A DNA stretch of 64,000 bases from Lishizhenia tianjinensis (GCF_900116425.1 NZ_FPAS01000002.1:204537-268536), one strand, 5' to 3'; shown: positions 43,965-53,667, counted from the first letter of the stretch. Made by a program: numbers and translations. The notes: generated from the letters alone by a model not told the origin.

Positions 43965-44074
43965 TACGCTTGTTTTAGAGGGAAGTAGGAGTTGTTTACT
44001 AAGTGTTAGCTTCTGAACCTCCAGAATTAAAGGGGAAAAATAGAAAAGCCCCCATTATTATTGAAAATTAGAGG

Positions 44075-45871
44075 ATGAAGAATATACGTAACTTTTGTAT
44101 TATCGCGCACATTGACCATGGTAAGAGTACTTTGGCCGATAGGTTATTGCAAACCACAGGTACCATTTCGGATAGAGAAATGACCAACCAAGCGTTAGAT
44201 GATATGGATTTAGAGCGTGAGAGAGGGATTACCATCAAGAGTCACGCAATACAAATGAATTACAACTATAAGGGAGAAGACTACGTGTTGAACCTTATAG
44301 ATACTCCAGGTCACGTTGACTTCTCTTATGAAGTATCACGTTCTATTGCAGCTTGTGAAGGAGCTTTATTGATTGTTGATGCTTCTCAAGGTATTGAAGC
44401 ACAAACCATCTCTAACCTTTACTTGGCTTTAGAGCACGATTTAGAGATCATTCCTATCTTGAATAAAATGGACTTACCAGGTGCACAACCTGAGGAAGTA
44501 ACCGATCAAATTGTTGAATTGATTGGGTGTGATCCTTCTGATGTTATTCCGGCTTCAGGTAAAACTGGTTTAGGAGTAGATCAAATTTTAGAAGCGATTA
44601 TCGAGCGTATTAAGGCACCTGAAGGAGATCCAAATGCTCCACTACAGGCCATGATTTTCGACTCTGTATTTAACCCATTTAGAGGAATTATAGCGTACTA
44701 CCGTATCATGAACGGAAGTATCAAAAAAGGAGAAAGAATTAAGTTCTTCAATACAGGTAAAAACTACATCGCAGATGAGGTTGGGGTGTTGAAAATGGAT
44801 TTATCTCCGAAAAAAGAAGTGGGTACTGGAGATGTTGGTTACATCATTTCTGGTATTAAAGCAGCGAATGAAGTTAAAGTGGGAGATACCATTACTTCAT
44901 TAGAAAACCCTACTGATAAAGCCATCAAAGGTTTCGAAGATGTGAAGCCTATGGTATTCGCGGGTATTTATCCGGTAGATACAGATGATTTTGAAGAGTT
45001 GCGTTACTCTATGGAGAAATTGCAATTGAACGATTCATCTTTGGTATTTGAGCCAGAATCTTCTGCAGCTTTAGGTTTCGGTTTCCGTTGTGGATTCTTA
45101 GGAATGTTACACATGGAGATTATTCAAGAGCGTTTAGAAAGAGAGTTTAACATGACAGTAATTACTACTGTTCCTAACGTATCTTACTACTCGTACATGA
45201 AGAAAAATCCAGAGCAGCGTATGATCGTGAACAACCCTTCTGAATTGCCAGATCCAGCGGCAATGGATAGAATTGAAGAACCGTTCATCAAAGCTCAGGT
45301 AATTACAAAATCAGAATACATTGGTCAGGTAATGACCCTTTGTATAGAGAAACGTGGTGAATTACAAAACCAGGTTTACTTAACACAAGATAGAGTAGAG
45401 ATTACTTTCGAAATGCCTTTGGCAGAGATTGTATTCGACTTCTACGATAGATTGAAATCAGTATCTAGAGGTTACGCTTCTTTCGATTATTTCCCAATTG
45501 GATACAAAGAGTCTGATCTAATTAAATTAGATATCTTATTGAACCACGAACAAGTGGATGCTTTATCTGCCTTGGTTCACCGTTCAAATGCTTTCGATTT
45601 AGGAAAGAAAATTTGTTTGAAGTTGAAAGAATTGATTCCACGTCAACAGTTCGAAATTCCTATTCAGGCAGCAATTGGTGCTAAAGTAGTAGCGCGTGAA
45701 ACAATCAAAGCCTTAAGAAAAGACGTTACCGCGAAGTGTTACGGTGGAGATATCTCAAGAAAGCGTAAATTGTTAGAAAAGCAAAAGGCAGGTAAGAAAC
45801 GTATGCGTCAGGTAGGTAAAGTAGAAGTGCCACAAGAAGCATTCTTAGCCGTATTGAAATTGAACGATTAA
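44075..45871 (+). CDS. lepA: Elongation factor 4 (back-translocase)
   Basis: 598 residues, the normal length. A translational GTPase that acts on stalled ribosomes. G1 [15 protein letters not shown], switch-[17 protein letters not shown]4 NKMDLPG, the domain III-V segments and the LepA-specific C-terminal domain ending with [17 protein letters not shown] are all present. Codon use is uniform and biased as in highly expressed genes. It heads an operon with thiL, which starts 23 nt after its stop. Confidence 0.97.
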   Translation: MKNIRNFCIIAHIDHGKSTLADRLLQTTGTISDREMTNQALDDMDLERERGITIKSHAIQMNYNYKGEDYVLNLIDTPGHVDFSYEVSRSIAACEGALLIVDASQGIEAQTISNLYLALEHDLEIIPILNKMDLPGAQPEEVTDQIVELIGCDPSDVIPASGKTGLGVDQILEAIIERIKAPEGDPNAPLQAMIFDSVFNPFRGIIAYYRIMNGSIKKGERIKFFNTGKNYIADEVGVLKMDLSPKKEVGTGDVGYIISGIKAANEVKVGDTITSLENPTDKAIKGFEDVKPMVFAGIYPVDTDDFEELRYSMEKLQLNDSSLVFEPESSAALGFGFRCGFLGMLHMEIIQERLEREFNMTVITTVPNVSYYSYMKKNPEQRMIVNNPSELPDPAAMDRIEEPFIKAQVITKSEYIGQVMTLCIEKRGELQNQVYLTQDRVEITFEMPLAEIVFDFYDRLKSVSRGYASFDYFPIGYKESDLIKLDILLNHEQVDALSALVHRSNAFDLGKKICLKLKELIPRQQFEIPIQAAIGAKVVARETIKALRKDVTAKCYGGDISRKRKLLEKQKAGKKRMRQVGKVEVPQEAFLAVLKLND

Positions 45872-45893
45872 GCGCAATATAAACAGAAGAAGA

Positions 45894-46937
45894 ATGAGTG
45901 AAGAAAAAAGAACAGAGTTAGAAAAACTTGGAGAGTTTGGTTTAATTGACCAGTTGACGAAGAATTTTAAAACTACTCAAACATCAACTGTTTACGGTGT
46001 TGGAGACGATGCCGCTGTGTTGGAGAAAAACGACAAAGAGTTTACCTTAATCTCTACGGATACTTTGGTAGAAGGTGTGCACTTTAACATGATGTACATG
46101 CCTTTGAAACACTTGGGGTACAAGTCTGTAGTGGTGAATTTGTCTGACATCTACGCCATGAATGGTACGCCAGAGCAAATCACAGTGAGTTTGGCGGTTT
46201 CTAATCGTTTCCCAGCAGAGGCTTTGGAAGAGATTTATGAAGGAATTCGCTTAGCGTGCGACATGTACAATGTTGATTTGGTAGGAGGAGATACAACTTC
46301 TTCGCTTTCTGGATTGATGATAAGTATCACAGCAATAGGTTCTGTAGCCAAAGATAAAGTGGTGTACAGAAACGGTGCAAAAGAGAATGATCTTTTGGTA
46401 GTGAGTGGTGATTTAGGAGGTGCTTTTATGGGACTTCAAGTTTTGGAAAGAGAGAAAGAGGTCTACAAAGCAAATCCTAATATTCAACCAGACTTGGATG
46501 GTTTTGACTACTTGTTGGAGCGTCAATTGAAGCCAGAAGCACGTAAAGATGTCATTAAATTCTTAGAAGAATTGGAAGTGAAACCTACTTCTATGATAGA
46601 TATTTCTGATGGTTTGGCTTCTGAGATCATGCACTTGTGTAAAGCGAGTAAAGTAGGATGTAACGTTTACGATGAGAAAATTCCTATCGATGCGAAGGTG
46701 AGTACAACAGCCATAGACTTTAACGTAGACCCTGCTACTGCAGCATTGAACGGAGGTGAGGATTATGAATTGTTGTTTACCGTTGCACAAGCCGATTACG
46801 ACAAGATCAAAGGTAATCCGCACATGACAGTGATTGGTCACATGACCGATGCCAATGCAGGAACTTACTTTATCGATAAACAAGGAGCAACCATAGAGTT
46901 AAAGGCTCAGGGTTGGAACCACTTTAAGAAAGACTAA
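45894..46937 (+). CDS. thiL: Thiamine-monophosphate kinase
   Basis: 347 residues, cytosolic. Phosphorylates thiamine monophosphate to the coenzyme thiamine diphosphate. It belongs to the AIR synthase/PurM-like fold: VYGVGDDAAVLE near residue 35, TDTLVEGVHFN near 60, VGGDTTSS near 125, and DISDGLASEIMHLCKAS near 234, NGGEDYELLFT near 285. No other thiamine gene is nearby, but linkage with lepA suggests a housekeeping operon. Confidence 0.95.
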   Translation: MSEEKRTELEKLGEFGLIDQLTKNFKTTQTSTVYGVGDDAAVLEKNDKEFTLISTDTLVEGVHFNMMYMPLKHLGYKSVVVNLSDIYAMNGTPEQITVSLAVSNRFPAEALEEIYEGIRLACDMYNVDLVGGDTTSSLSGLMISITAIGSVAKDKVVYRNGAKENDLLVVSGDLGGAFMGLQVLEREKEVYKANPNIQPDLDGFDYLLERQLKPEARKDVIKFLEELEVKPTSMIDISDGLASEIMHLCKASKVGCNVYDEKIPIDAKVSTTAIDFNVDPATAALNGGEDYELLFTVAQADYDKIKGNPHMTVIGHMTDANAGTYFIDKQGATIELKAQGWNHFKKD

Positions 46938-46958
46938 AAGCAAAGTAATTATACAAGG

Positions 46959-46987
46959 AGCCCGGCAGTAATGTTGGGCTTTTTTTT
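46959..46987 (+). terminator. Rho-independent terminator
   Basis: AGCCCGGC (46959-46966) pairs with GTTGGGCT (46973-46980, two G-U pairs) followed by eight T; ends the lepA-thiL operon. Confidence 0.8.
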
Positions 46988-46994
46988 GGGTATT

Positions 46995-47085
46995 CCCCCG
47001 ATTTATCATCGGGGTCGCGTCATCCATTATACTCCTCTCCCGATGAGAAATCGGGATCCGGGGTGCCATTTCTACCGCTAATACT
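46995..47085. repeat. Mosaic intergenic repeat, copy C, with twin GATCGGG-type hairpins
   Basis: Two hairpins: CCCCGAT/ATCGGGG (46996-47014 region) and TCCCGAT/ATCGGGA (47039-47055 region). Between and after them are modules shared, in reverse, with copy B: GTCATCCATTATA (47019-47031, complement of 9576-9588) and TGCCATTTCTACC (47064-47076, complement of 9466-9478). The interior differs from copy B. Confidence 0.6.
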
Positions 47086-47162
47086 TGGTTCTCTGTAAAT
47101 AATCTAAAATTATGGTGAGGATTAGATAGATTCCTTCTATTTTTAAGGTGAAATTTTAGCTT

Positions 47163-47585
47163 ATGAAAACACTTAGAATCACACTTCTTGCATCATTAGT
47201 AGCCTTGTCATTTACACAATGTAACAAAGCGAGCAGATGTAAGGGAGAGGTTTGTACACAAGAATTAGGTGCAAATGAAATTGCAGGAGATATTACGGAA
47301 GCACAGGGAACTTTTACCTTAAACTATAAAGCCGTAGCAAGCGGTGGGGATTTTACTGGCGGTATGGAAGCTGACTTTTACGTTAGTAAGAAAAATCAAC
47401 TGGTAGTCGCTGCAGATAGCAGATGTGTTACTTTGGAAGGGCCATACAAAGTAAGTAGCAATGAAGTTACTTTTAAAGATGATTGTGAGTACCACTGCTC
47501 TTTTAAAGTAAAAAGAACAGGGAGTGAACTCACGAAAGTAACAGTGCTCAATTCTGTTGGAGAAATTTTAGGGGTGTTTGAATAA
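47163..47585 (+). CDS. Hypothetical lipoprotein
   Basis: 140 residues. Signal peptide with a lipobox-like TQC at about residue 19 (ALSFTQCNKAS), then a small cysteine-containing mature domain (C26, C31, and later C82, C98, C102), suggesting disulfides. No named domain recognised. Stand-alone; its terminator overlaps its own stop codon. Confidence 0.7.
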   Translation: MKTLRITLLASLVALSFTQCNKASRCKGEVCTQELGANEIAGDITEAQGTFTLNYKAVASGGDFTGGMEADFYVSKKNQLVVAADSRCVTLEGPYKVSSNEVTFKDDCEYHCSFKVKRTGSELTKVTVLNSVGEILGVFE

Positions 47586-47597
47586 CACCCTTTTTTT
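47572..47597. terminator. Terminator overlapping two convergent stop codons
   Basis: GGGTGTT (47572-47578) pairs with AACACCC (47584-47590), loop TGAAT, T run to 47597. The stop codon of the left gene lies inside the hairpin and the stop codon of the convergent right gene (47596-47598) sits in the T run. Confidence 0.75.
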
Positions 47598-49152
47598 ATG
47601 CAATTAATTTGTTGTAGACCTCTTTTCTAATTTGAGGCATGGGTTTGTTTTTCAATTTTGAATTGATCCAACTCTCGAAATCAAAATATTCCAAGGCACT
47701 TTTTTCAAAATCATCATTCTTAATTTCTTCGATTTCTACCAATACTTTTTCCAATAATTGATGTTCTTGGAACTTGTCTGTACTCTTGGCAATTTTGTTC
47801 AAGTATTTCAAGAAAATGGTTTCAAATTTAAAGCTTCTATTGCGCGACTTTAAGAACCTTTGGGTATTCTTTATAGCATAGGGCAATAAGTCTTGATGTT
47901 TAAGCTCTAAATGTATCATTAAGTCCACAATTTGTACAAAGGCATTCAAGTCTTCTTTCTGGTCGAGTTCTCCATCGTTCAAAATGGCATTAATCCATTC
48001 TAGTGCCTTGTGGTATTGTTCCAAGCTAAAATATGCTACACCTAACTTAAAGCTCAGGTGAGACTTGCGCAAAGGAGAAATTTTATTTCCGTAATTATCC
48101 AAACCTGCCTTAATACCCTCTGCCAAACCTATGGCTTCCTCAAACTTACCTTGGTGTATCAATAAGGTAAGTTCTATACTGTTTACACTACTAAAAAGTT
48201 TAATTTCTAAGTCGCGTGTTAAGTCTATTTTGTAAACCTTAGGGAAAGTTTTTAATTCCTTTAAATGATCTATGGCTTTTTTGTAATTACCAAGTTTACT
48301 TTCTATATAAATTATGTTCGAAAGTGTCGAGAAGTAAACGTTGGGTTCTTGCTTTATCCTGCTCGGGTTGGCTTTGTATTGTTCTATGATCTTATGCAAA
48401 TGATGCAGTGACTTCTCCATGTTATTGGCAGCAAAGTACGAGGCACTGTATATATGATGCGTAAGGTAATCCGAATCGAATGAATGGGCTTCTTTAGACG
48501 AGGCTGAGGTTAATGCAGCGGTCAGTTTGTTGTATCGCTCCAATTCTTCTGTCGACCTTGCTTTTCCCTTGTTGTTAAGGAGTAAGAAAAGTTCACTTTT
48601 TACTTTCCAAAGTTGAGAATAGTGGTTGAGCTTGTCTAAATACTCCTGATCTTGTTTTTGTGTCTTTTCTAAATCCGTAGAGTCTATGTTGTGGTAACCT
48701 TCCGTTTCTACTAACTTTTTGTACCTGTTGTTTATCTCAACCAATAGGCCGTATCTATCATGCTTTTTAGCCAAACGTTCCGCACTCAATAACTGTTTCT
48801 TACAGTGTTTGTACAAGCTCTTTTTATACAAGATTTCTGCGCCATGTAAGAGTCTGTATATACTAGCATCCACAGAAGAGGTACTGTGGTAGGCATCCAA
48901 AGCTTTCATAATGGCTTCGTATAACCTGTTCTTTGTAATAGAAAATTTATTGAGGAAACTTTCTCCTTCAAAATGCTTGAAGAGGGCTGATTCGTCGTAT
49001 ACGTCTTGAGATTCTATATAATCAAATAAAGTGATATAGTTGTTTTGATCTCCTATGGTGTGGCGGCTTGATATTATTTTAAAATATCTTTTCTCTGATT
49101 TAGTCAAGCTCTTAATAAGCTCATGTATACTATTTGAAGCAGTTTTAGACAT
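47596..49152 (-). CDS. TPR-like helical protein, Bacteroidota-specific
   Basis: 518 residues, no signal peptide. Almost entirely helical, with repeated TPR-like units (for example AKKHDRYGLLVEINNRYKKL, LSNIIYIESKLGNYKKAIDH, SFKLGVAYFSLEQYHKALEW). The N-terminal SIHELIKSLTKSEKRYFKII is a feature I associate with a conserved Bacteroidota family of unknown function. Probably a cytosolic protein-binding scaffold. No promoter box recognised. It lies downstream of a terminator for the acidic lipoprotein gene, so it is transcribed separately. Confidence 0.75.
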   Translation of the reverse strand: MSKTASNSIHELIKSLTKSEKRYFKIISSRHTIGDQNNYITLFDYIESQDVYDESALFKHFEGESFLNKFSITKNRLYEAIMKALDAYHSTSSVDASIYRLLHGAEILYKKSLYKHCKKQLLSAERLAKKHDRYGLLVEINNRYKKLVETEGYHNIDSTDLEKTQKQDQEYLDKLNHYSQLWKVKSELFLLLNNKGKARSTEELERYNKLTAALTSASSKEAHSFDSDYLTHHIYSASYFAANNMEKSLHHLHKIIEQYKANPSRIKQEPNVYFSTLSNIIYIESKLGNYKKAIDHLKELKTFPKVYKIDLTRDLEIKLFSSVNSIELTLLIHQGKFEEAIGLAEGIKAGLDNYGNKISPLRKSHLSFKLGVAYFSLEQYHKALEWINAILNDGELDQKEDLNAFVQIVDLMIHLELKHQDLLPYAIKNTQRFLKSRNRSFKFETIFLKYLNKIAKSTDKFQEHQLLEKVLVEIEEIKNDDFEKSALEYFDFESWINSKLKNKPMPQIRKEVYNKLIA

Positions 49153-49304
49153 ATTAACTAATTGAGGTATTATAAGTTTTAACGCGGTCCAGAACCTAGG
49201 TTTACCGGTTCTTTTCTCTGATTAACCTCTAATTTATAGGAAATTAGCCTTGTGTAGCTTTGTGAATTTTTAAGTGGTAGATATTATTGATTAAAGTGTG
49301 GAGC

Positions 49305-49340
49305 AAAAAAAATCCCGACTCTGAGGAATCGGGACTTTTA
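49305..49340 (-). terminator. Rho-independent terminator of the acidic lipoprotein gene
   Basis: On the minus strand, TCCCGA pairs with TCGGGA (49313-49318 and 49329-49334) and is followed by a run of T (A run at 49305-49312 on the plus strand). Confidence 0.75.
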
Positions 49341-49355
49341 CTATATTTTAAAATT

Positions 49356-49598
49356 CTAATTTTTAGAATTCAAAGCTTCTAAATCTTCTTCTGATTCTAC
49401 ATCAGTTTCATCTTCATCGTTGTCTGGATCTGTAATGTTGTCTTCATCATTATTTGATGCTCCTGGAATTGCATCCTCATCAGCTGCACCACGTGTAGAC
49501 ATCATTACTTCTTGACTATCATTAGGTAGGATAACTTCTTTCTGACATGCCGTAGCAGCCATTAATAAAAGTGCGAATATGAATATTAATTTTTTCAT
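49356..49598 (-). CDS. Very acidic small lipoprotein
   Basis: 80 residues. Type II signal peptide with lipidated C18 (MAATACQKE). The mature part is dominated by Asp, Glu and Asn (from about residue 38 to 77 nearly half are Asp/Glu), without any cysteine, likely disordered and possibly calcium-binding. Own strong promoter just upstream (49630-49661) and own terminator, so it is a monocistronic, probably well-expressed gene nested after the propeller kinase. Function unknown. Confidence 0.75.
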   Translation of the reverse strand: MKKLIFIFALLLMAATACQKEVILPNDSQEVMMSTRGAADEDAIPGASNNDEDNITDPDNDEDETDVESEEDLEALNSKN

Positions 49599-49629
49599 TT
49601 TTACAGTCCTTTGATAAGAAAACTTGAAT

Positions 49630-49661
49630 CAAATATACAATCTTAATCCGGAACCGACAAA
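49630..49661 (-). promoter_or_regulatory. Strong promoter of the acidic lipoprotein gene
   Basis: Reading leftwards: TTTG (complement of 49658-49661), 20 nt, TATATTTG (complement of 49630-49637), exact on both boxes. It lies across the 3' end of the histidine kinase gene (stop at 49643); the ATG is about 31 nt further. Confidence 0.65.
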
Positions 49662-52588
49662 TTATTGTTATCAATTCTTATCCAAACGCTAGTTCCTTTG
49701 ATTGTACCGTCATTTTCGTTGATTTGCTGTGGTCCTTTTAATTCTATATTTCTTTCCGTCAACTTTTTAAGGATTTCAATTCGCTTAGAGGTTATCTCCA
49801 TTCCATGAGAATTATGATCTCCATCAAAACTCACTTTATTTACTTTGCTAACATCTATACCAACACCATTATCGAAAATTTCTACCACAAAACTAGTTTC
49901 CTGTTTTTTTATACTTACGTGTATATGTCCTTGATCATCGTGTCTGGGCAATACTCCATGAATAATACTGTTTTCAACAAAGGGTTGTAGCAGCATGGCC
50001 GGAACATCTATAGATTCTAAATCAATTCCTTCTTCAATTTCTATGCTGTAATCAAATTTATCGGTGAAACGCATGCGCTCTAAATCCATGTATAGCTTTA
50101 GCCTTTCCATTTCATCAGCAAGCTTTACTAAACCGTTCTTTTCATGCGAACTATCTAAGTTTTTACGAATCAATTTTGCAAACCTGGTAAGAAACCTATT
50201 GGCACTTAGTTTATCGTTGGCATTGATGTAGTACTGTATAGAGTTTAAGGAGTTGAAAATGAAATGGCGGTTCATACTTGCGTTAAGAGATTGTTGCTCT
50301 AAACGCGCCAATTTTGTTCGTGATTCTAATTGTTCCTCATATTGTTTTCGTGCAATTTTTTTCTTAATGCGCACATTGTTGGCGTACAATATGGCAAGCA
50401 CTATAGAAATGAGTATCAAAATGATGGTAGTAATGAACCACGTTGTGAAATAGTAGGGTTTTAAAATTTTAAATTGAAAAGATTTTACCTCGCTTTCTTG
50501 TCCATTGATGCTTTTAGCTTTGATCAGTAAGGTGTATTCTCCAAAATTTAAGTTGGGAAAAGTAATGGTTGATGCGGCATCCAAAGGCGTCCATTTTAAA
50601 GAGTCTTCCGATACTAATTGATAAGCAAATTCTACGCCCTTTGGGTTGGAGTAAAACAGCCCGTCTAGTTTAATATTAATGCCATTGAGTTTGTACGGTA
50701 ACTCTAAATTAACAGGTAGGCCTAAAGGGGTAAGAGAATCACAATATTGCGTAATGTCCTTGTCTGTTTTTGTCAATTTAATTTCACTGATTTGTACCAC
50801 AGGGCGCGCTTGAGTGAAAACAGCATCCTCCTTGTTTAAATCGAGTTTCATTAAACCACTTGCAGTTCCAAACCAGAGTTGCTTTTTACTGTCCACATAA
50901 ACCGCATTAATGTTGGCTTCCAAATCAATAAGTCCTTCGTTTAAGCCATAGTGCTTGATTTCATGTGAGTAGATGTTGTACCTGTATAACCCGTTGTTTG
51001 TACCTATGTAAATGTAGTGTTTGTAAGCTTCGATGAAGAAAGTGAAACTGGCTCCTTTGTTCTTATCGAGTTCTATTTCCAATAAGGAGTCGCCTTGAAG
51101 TAGGAACAAGCCTTGTTCTGCACCTAGCCAAATATCGTTGTTGTCGTCTTTGCGTATGGAGGTGAAGGAATAATCCTCTTTGCGCAAAATTTCATGGGCC
51201 ACCTTTCCCTGAATATTGTAAAGGCTCTTTTTTCCTAAGACATAGATATCATCTCCAATTTGGGTAAATCCTTTTACATTCAGGTTGTTTTCAATCAGGG
51301 ATGAATCAATATATACACTGTCGTTTACAATCCTAGAAAAACCATCCTTACCACCCGCTAAAACGGTAGAGTTATCGGCCAGTAAATACAGAGCAGTAAT
51401 CTTAGCACTGGGCAATTGATTGTTGCCGTAGTATCGCTTCCAAAAATCTTCCGATTTATCGTGCCAATAAACACCTTTATTTGTGCCGAAGAAGATATCA
51501 CCGTTCTCACGTTCAACAGATGACCAAACAAATCCATCACCTATGGGAAGAAAGGATGTTGTGGTATCGTCTATCCAATGGGTGAGCTCGGCGTCAAAGG
51601 TGGAGAAGAAATATTCACCACTTTTTGTTTCTAAAATAGAGAGTATTAAGTCGGAGGAGAGGCGCTCGTTCTTTTTAAAATAGGTAAAGGCCTCACCCGA
51701 GAATCGGAGCAATCCCTTCCCACTGCTTCCCAGCCAAAGGTTGTCTTCCCTGTCTATGTATACGGCATTAATATCAGGTGTTTCGAGTCCGTTTTTTTCC
51801 GTGAATTTTATACTTTGCTCCGTAGTTAAATTGATTTGTGTTACCCCCGAAGGTGAGTAGCACCACAACTTATTGTTTTTAAAAAGTACACCCCTAAATT
51901 TGATGTTGGAGCTGTAAATGCTTTTTAAATCGGAATTCTTGTATTGGTAAATGTGACCGTTGTAGGCCGATAGATACAGCGTGTTTTGACTCTTAGAAAT
52001 TCCTGTAAAAGAAATTTTTGTATCGTAGATAAGCGTATCTAGATTTTCATCCTTTTGGAGTGAAAAAAGTCCTCTACGAGCCGCTAAATACAATTCATCT
52101 TCTAAAACAATAAGGTCTCTAATATACTGTGGACCTTTGTCTATTTTTTGAATTTGAAAATCTACAATCTTAAATAGACCTCCACCATTTGTGGCTACAT
52201 AAATTTGTTGGTTGAATTTCTGTATGGAAGTAACCTTGGATGTTTTTGCATCCTGGGGTAGGGAGAGTTGTATGAATTTTCTGTTTACTCCTATGCTTAT
52301 ACCTCCTTCATGACCAACATAGAGTTTATCATCTATGAACTCTATAAAAGAGATTCTGTTGTTAAATAAACCATTGTCTGAGGTATAGGTCTCGAACTTA
52401 ATACCGTTGAATTTTGCCAATCCACCAAAGGTTCCTACCCAAATATATCCATCTTTATCTTGGGTGATGTCAAAAACCTGGGATTGAGGTAGTCCCTCAG
52501 AAGCACTGTACTTTAAGTAACTGTAGTTCTGTGCAAGGGTGGTTAAGGTGAAACTACAACAGAGAAGAAGAAAACAGAGGTATTTCAT
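49643..52588 (-). CDS. Propeller-type sensor histidine kinase (LytS/His_kinase family)
   Basis: 981 residues. Signal peptide (about 1-19), two_component propeller repeats (about 20-600; WVGTFGGLAKFNGIKF, LWLGSSGKGLLRF, LWFGTASGLMKLDL), a Y_Y_Y-like beta domain (about 640-715), one membrane helix (about 720-742), then a His_kinase domain with H775 in NRHFIFNSLNSIQYY and a C-terminal HATPase_c ending near ITSKRIEILKKL. It lacks a DNA-binding domain and signals to the LytTR regulator; its ATG overlaps the regulator stop (TAATG). Ligand unknown, often polysaccharide-derived in such propellers. Confidence 0.88.
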   Translation of the reverse strand: MKYLCFLLLCCSFTLTTLAQNYSYLKYSASEGLPQSQVFDITQDKDGYIWVGTFGGLAKFNGIKFETYTSDNGLFNNRISFIEFIDDKLYVGHEGGISIGVNRKFIQLSLPQDAKTSKVTSIQKFNQQIYVATNGGGLFKIVDFQIQKIDKGPQYIRDLIVLEDELYLAARRGLFSLQKDENLDTLIYDTKISFTGISKSQNTLYLSAYNGHIYQYKNSDLKSIYSSNIKFRGVLFKNNKLWCYSPSGVTQINLTTEQSIKFTEKNGLETPDINAVYIDREDNLWLGSSGKGLLRFSGEAFTYFKKNERLSSDLILSILETKSGEYFFSTFDAELTHWIDDTTTSFLPIGDGFVWSSVERENGDIFFGTNKGVYWHDKSEDFWKRYYGNNQLPSAKITALYLLADNSTVLAGGKDGFSRIVNDSVYIDSSLIENNLNVKGFTQIGDDIYVLGKKSLYNIQGKVAHEILRKEDYSFTSIRKDDNNDIWLGAEQGLFLLQGDSLLEIELDKNKGASFTFFIEAYKHYIYIGTNNGLYRYNIYSHEIKHYGLNEGLIDLEANINAVYVDSKKQLWFGTASGLMKLDLNKEDAVFTQARPVVQISEIKLTKTDKDITQYCDSLTPLGLPVNLELPYKLNGINIKLDGLFYSNPKGVEFAYQLVSEDSLKWTPLDAASTITFPNLNFGEYTLLIKAKSINGQESEVKSFQFKILKPYYFTTWFITTIILILISIVLAILYANNVRIKKKIARKQYEEQLESRTKLARLEQQSLNASMNRHFIFNSLNSIQYYINANDKLSANRFLTRFAKLIRKNLDSSHEKNGLVKLADEMERLKLYMDLERMRFTDKFDYSIEIEEGIDLESIDVPAMLLQPFVENSIIHGVLPRHDDQGHIHVSIKKQETSFVVEIFDNGVGIDVSKVNKVSFDGDHNSHGMEITSKRIEILKKLTERNIELKGPQQINENDGTIKGTSVWIRIDNNNLSVPD

Positions 52589-53370
52589 TAATGTTTCCCT
52601 TTCAATAATTTTAAGAAAGCTGAGACTCTGTTTCGGGCCACGGGTAAATGTTTACCGTCTTTTAATACTGCTGTATGACCGTCTTCATTTAAATATTCTA
52701 CCAACTCATTTAAATTGATGATGTAAGACTTATGTACCCTGTAGAATTTGTCTGGATTCAAGATCTCCTCGTAAATCTTTAATGTACGTGTGTCTAAATA
52801 TCTTTTCCCGTTGGTGAAGTAAATGGTTGTACAGTTTCCACTCGCTTCTAAGTAAGAAATGGTATCGTCTTCTACTATTTTTAAGCCTTTGGTATGACTA
52901 ATAGCCAGTCTGTTATTGAATTGATTTGAGTGTATTTGATTGGATAGATTTTTAATCGTGTCGTAGTAAGTGTCCATACCCTCTGGAGTCGACTTATAAA
53001 GTTTTGCAGACTCAGCTACTTTTTCAACGGCGCTACGTAAATCGTCAATATCTATAGGCTTTAACAAATAATGAATAGCATTGGCTTGGAAAGCGCGTAT
53101 CGCGAAATCTTTAAAGGCAGTAACGAAAACAACTAAGAAGTCTCTATTTTCTATTTCTTCCAGAAGTTCAAAGCCCTCAGAACCGCTAGGCATTCTAATG
53201 TCTAAGAAAAGTACATCGGGTTTAAGCTCTTCTATTTTTTCTTTGGCTTCTGCTTTGTTGGCAGCTTCGCCTAAAACTTCTATTTCCGGACAAAATTCCT
53301 CGAGTAACATTACGAGGTTTTTTCTGGCCATATCTTCGTCGTCTACAATTAAAGCTTTGAGTTTTGTCAT
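52588..53370 (-). CDS. LytTR response regulator
   Basis: 260 residues. Receiver domain (about 4-125) with acidic pocket D10/D11, phospho-acceptor D57 (FLDIRMP) and K105-type lysine (LLKPIDIDD), followed by a LytTR DNA-binding domain (about 155-258; HTKGLKIVEDDTISYLEASG, KFYRVHKSYIINL, HLPVARNRVSAF). First gene of a leftward operon; the histidine kinase start overlaps its stop by 1 nt. A TATCTTTA box lies about 30 nt before the start, without a clear -33 box. Confidence 0.9.
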   Translation of the reverse strand: MTKLKALIVDDEDMARKNLVMLLEEFCPEIEVLGEAANKAEAKEKIEELKPDVLFLDIRMPSGSEGFELLEEIENRDFLVVFVTAFKDFAIRAFQANAIHYLLKPIDIDDLRSAVEKVAESAKLYKSTPEGMDTYYDTIKNLSNQIHSNQFNNRLAISHTKGLKIVEDDTISYLEASGNCTTIYFTNGKRYLDTRTLKIYEEILNPDKFYRVHKSYIINLNELVEYLNEDGHTAVLKDGKHLPVARNRVSAFLKLLKGKH

Positions 53371-53589
53371 AGTTTGATTTTATGTACTAAAGATAATTTT
53401 TTTTCCTAAAAAGCTTCATTTTCACCACTAATACTGAGGATTTACCGTTTACATGAAAATCTTCACTTTTAAATCAACCGATTCATCTGCTAACAAGTTT
53501 CCACAAAATTAAACCTGCCTTATTCCTTAATTTGCACAGTGTTAGCGATACGCTTACAAAAACTATAAACGCTGTTAAAACTTAAAATT

Positions 53590-53652
53590 ATGAAGACAAC
53601 ATTACGCTCTAACCCTATTAAGATCTGGATATTTAACGACAACGGGAATTAA
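53590..53652 (+). CDS. Possible 20-residue peptide gene ending in a terminator
   Basis: ATG to TAA, 20 codons with a sensible mixed composition (three Ile, one Trp, ending DNGN). The stop codon lies in the loop of a clean terminator (53641-53667). An imperfect -7 box TTAATTTG (53527-53534) lies upstream and an imperfect hairpin (53541-53557) follows it. The whole unit lies, in the opposite direction, between the LytTR and hydrolase genes. It may be a leaderless-style mini-gene, a small RNA whose reading frame is chance, or a trans-acting leader. Not proven. Confidence 0.3.
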   Translation: MKTTLRSNPIKIWIFNDNGN

Positions 53653-53667
53653 TCTTCCCGTTTTTTT
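53641..53667 (+). terminator. Rightward rho-independent terminator
   Basis: AACGGGAA (53641-53648) pairs perfectly with TTCCCGTT (53655-53662), loop TTAATC, T run. No annotated rightward gene ends here, except the possible 20-codon frame; it also overlaps the end of the leftward hydrolase gene. Confidence 0.7.

Noticed and set aside
43965-44074. Long lepA leader considered as a riboswitch (for example TPP, because thiL is in the operon)
   Set aside because: I could not find the conserved TPP-riboswitch CUGAGA and ACCUG motifs in the proper arrangement.
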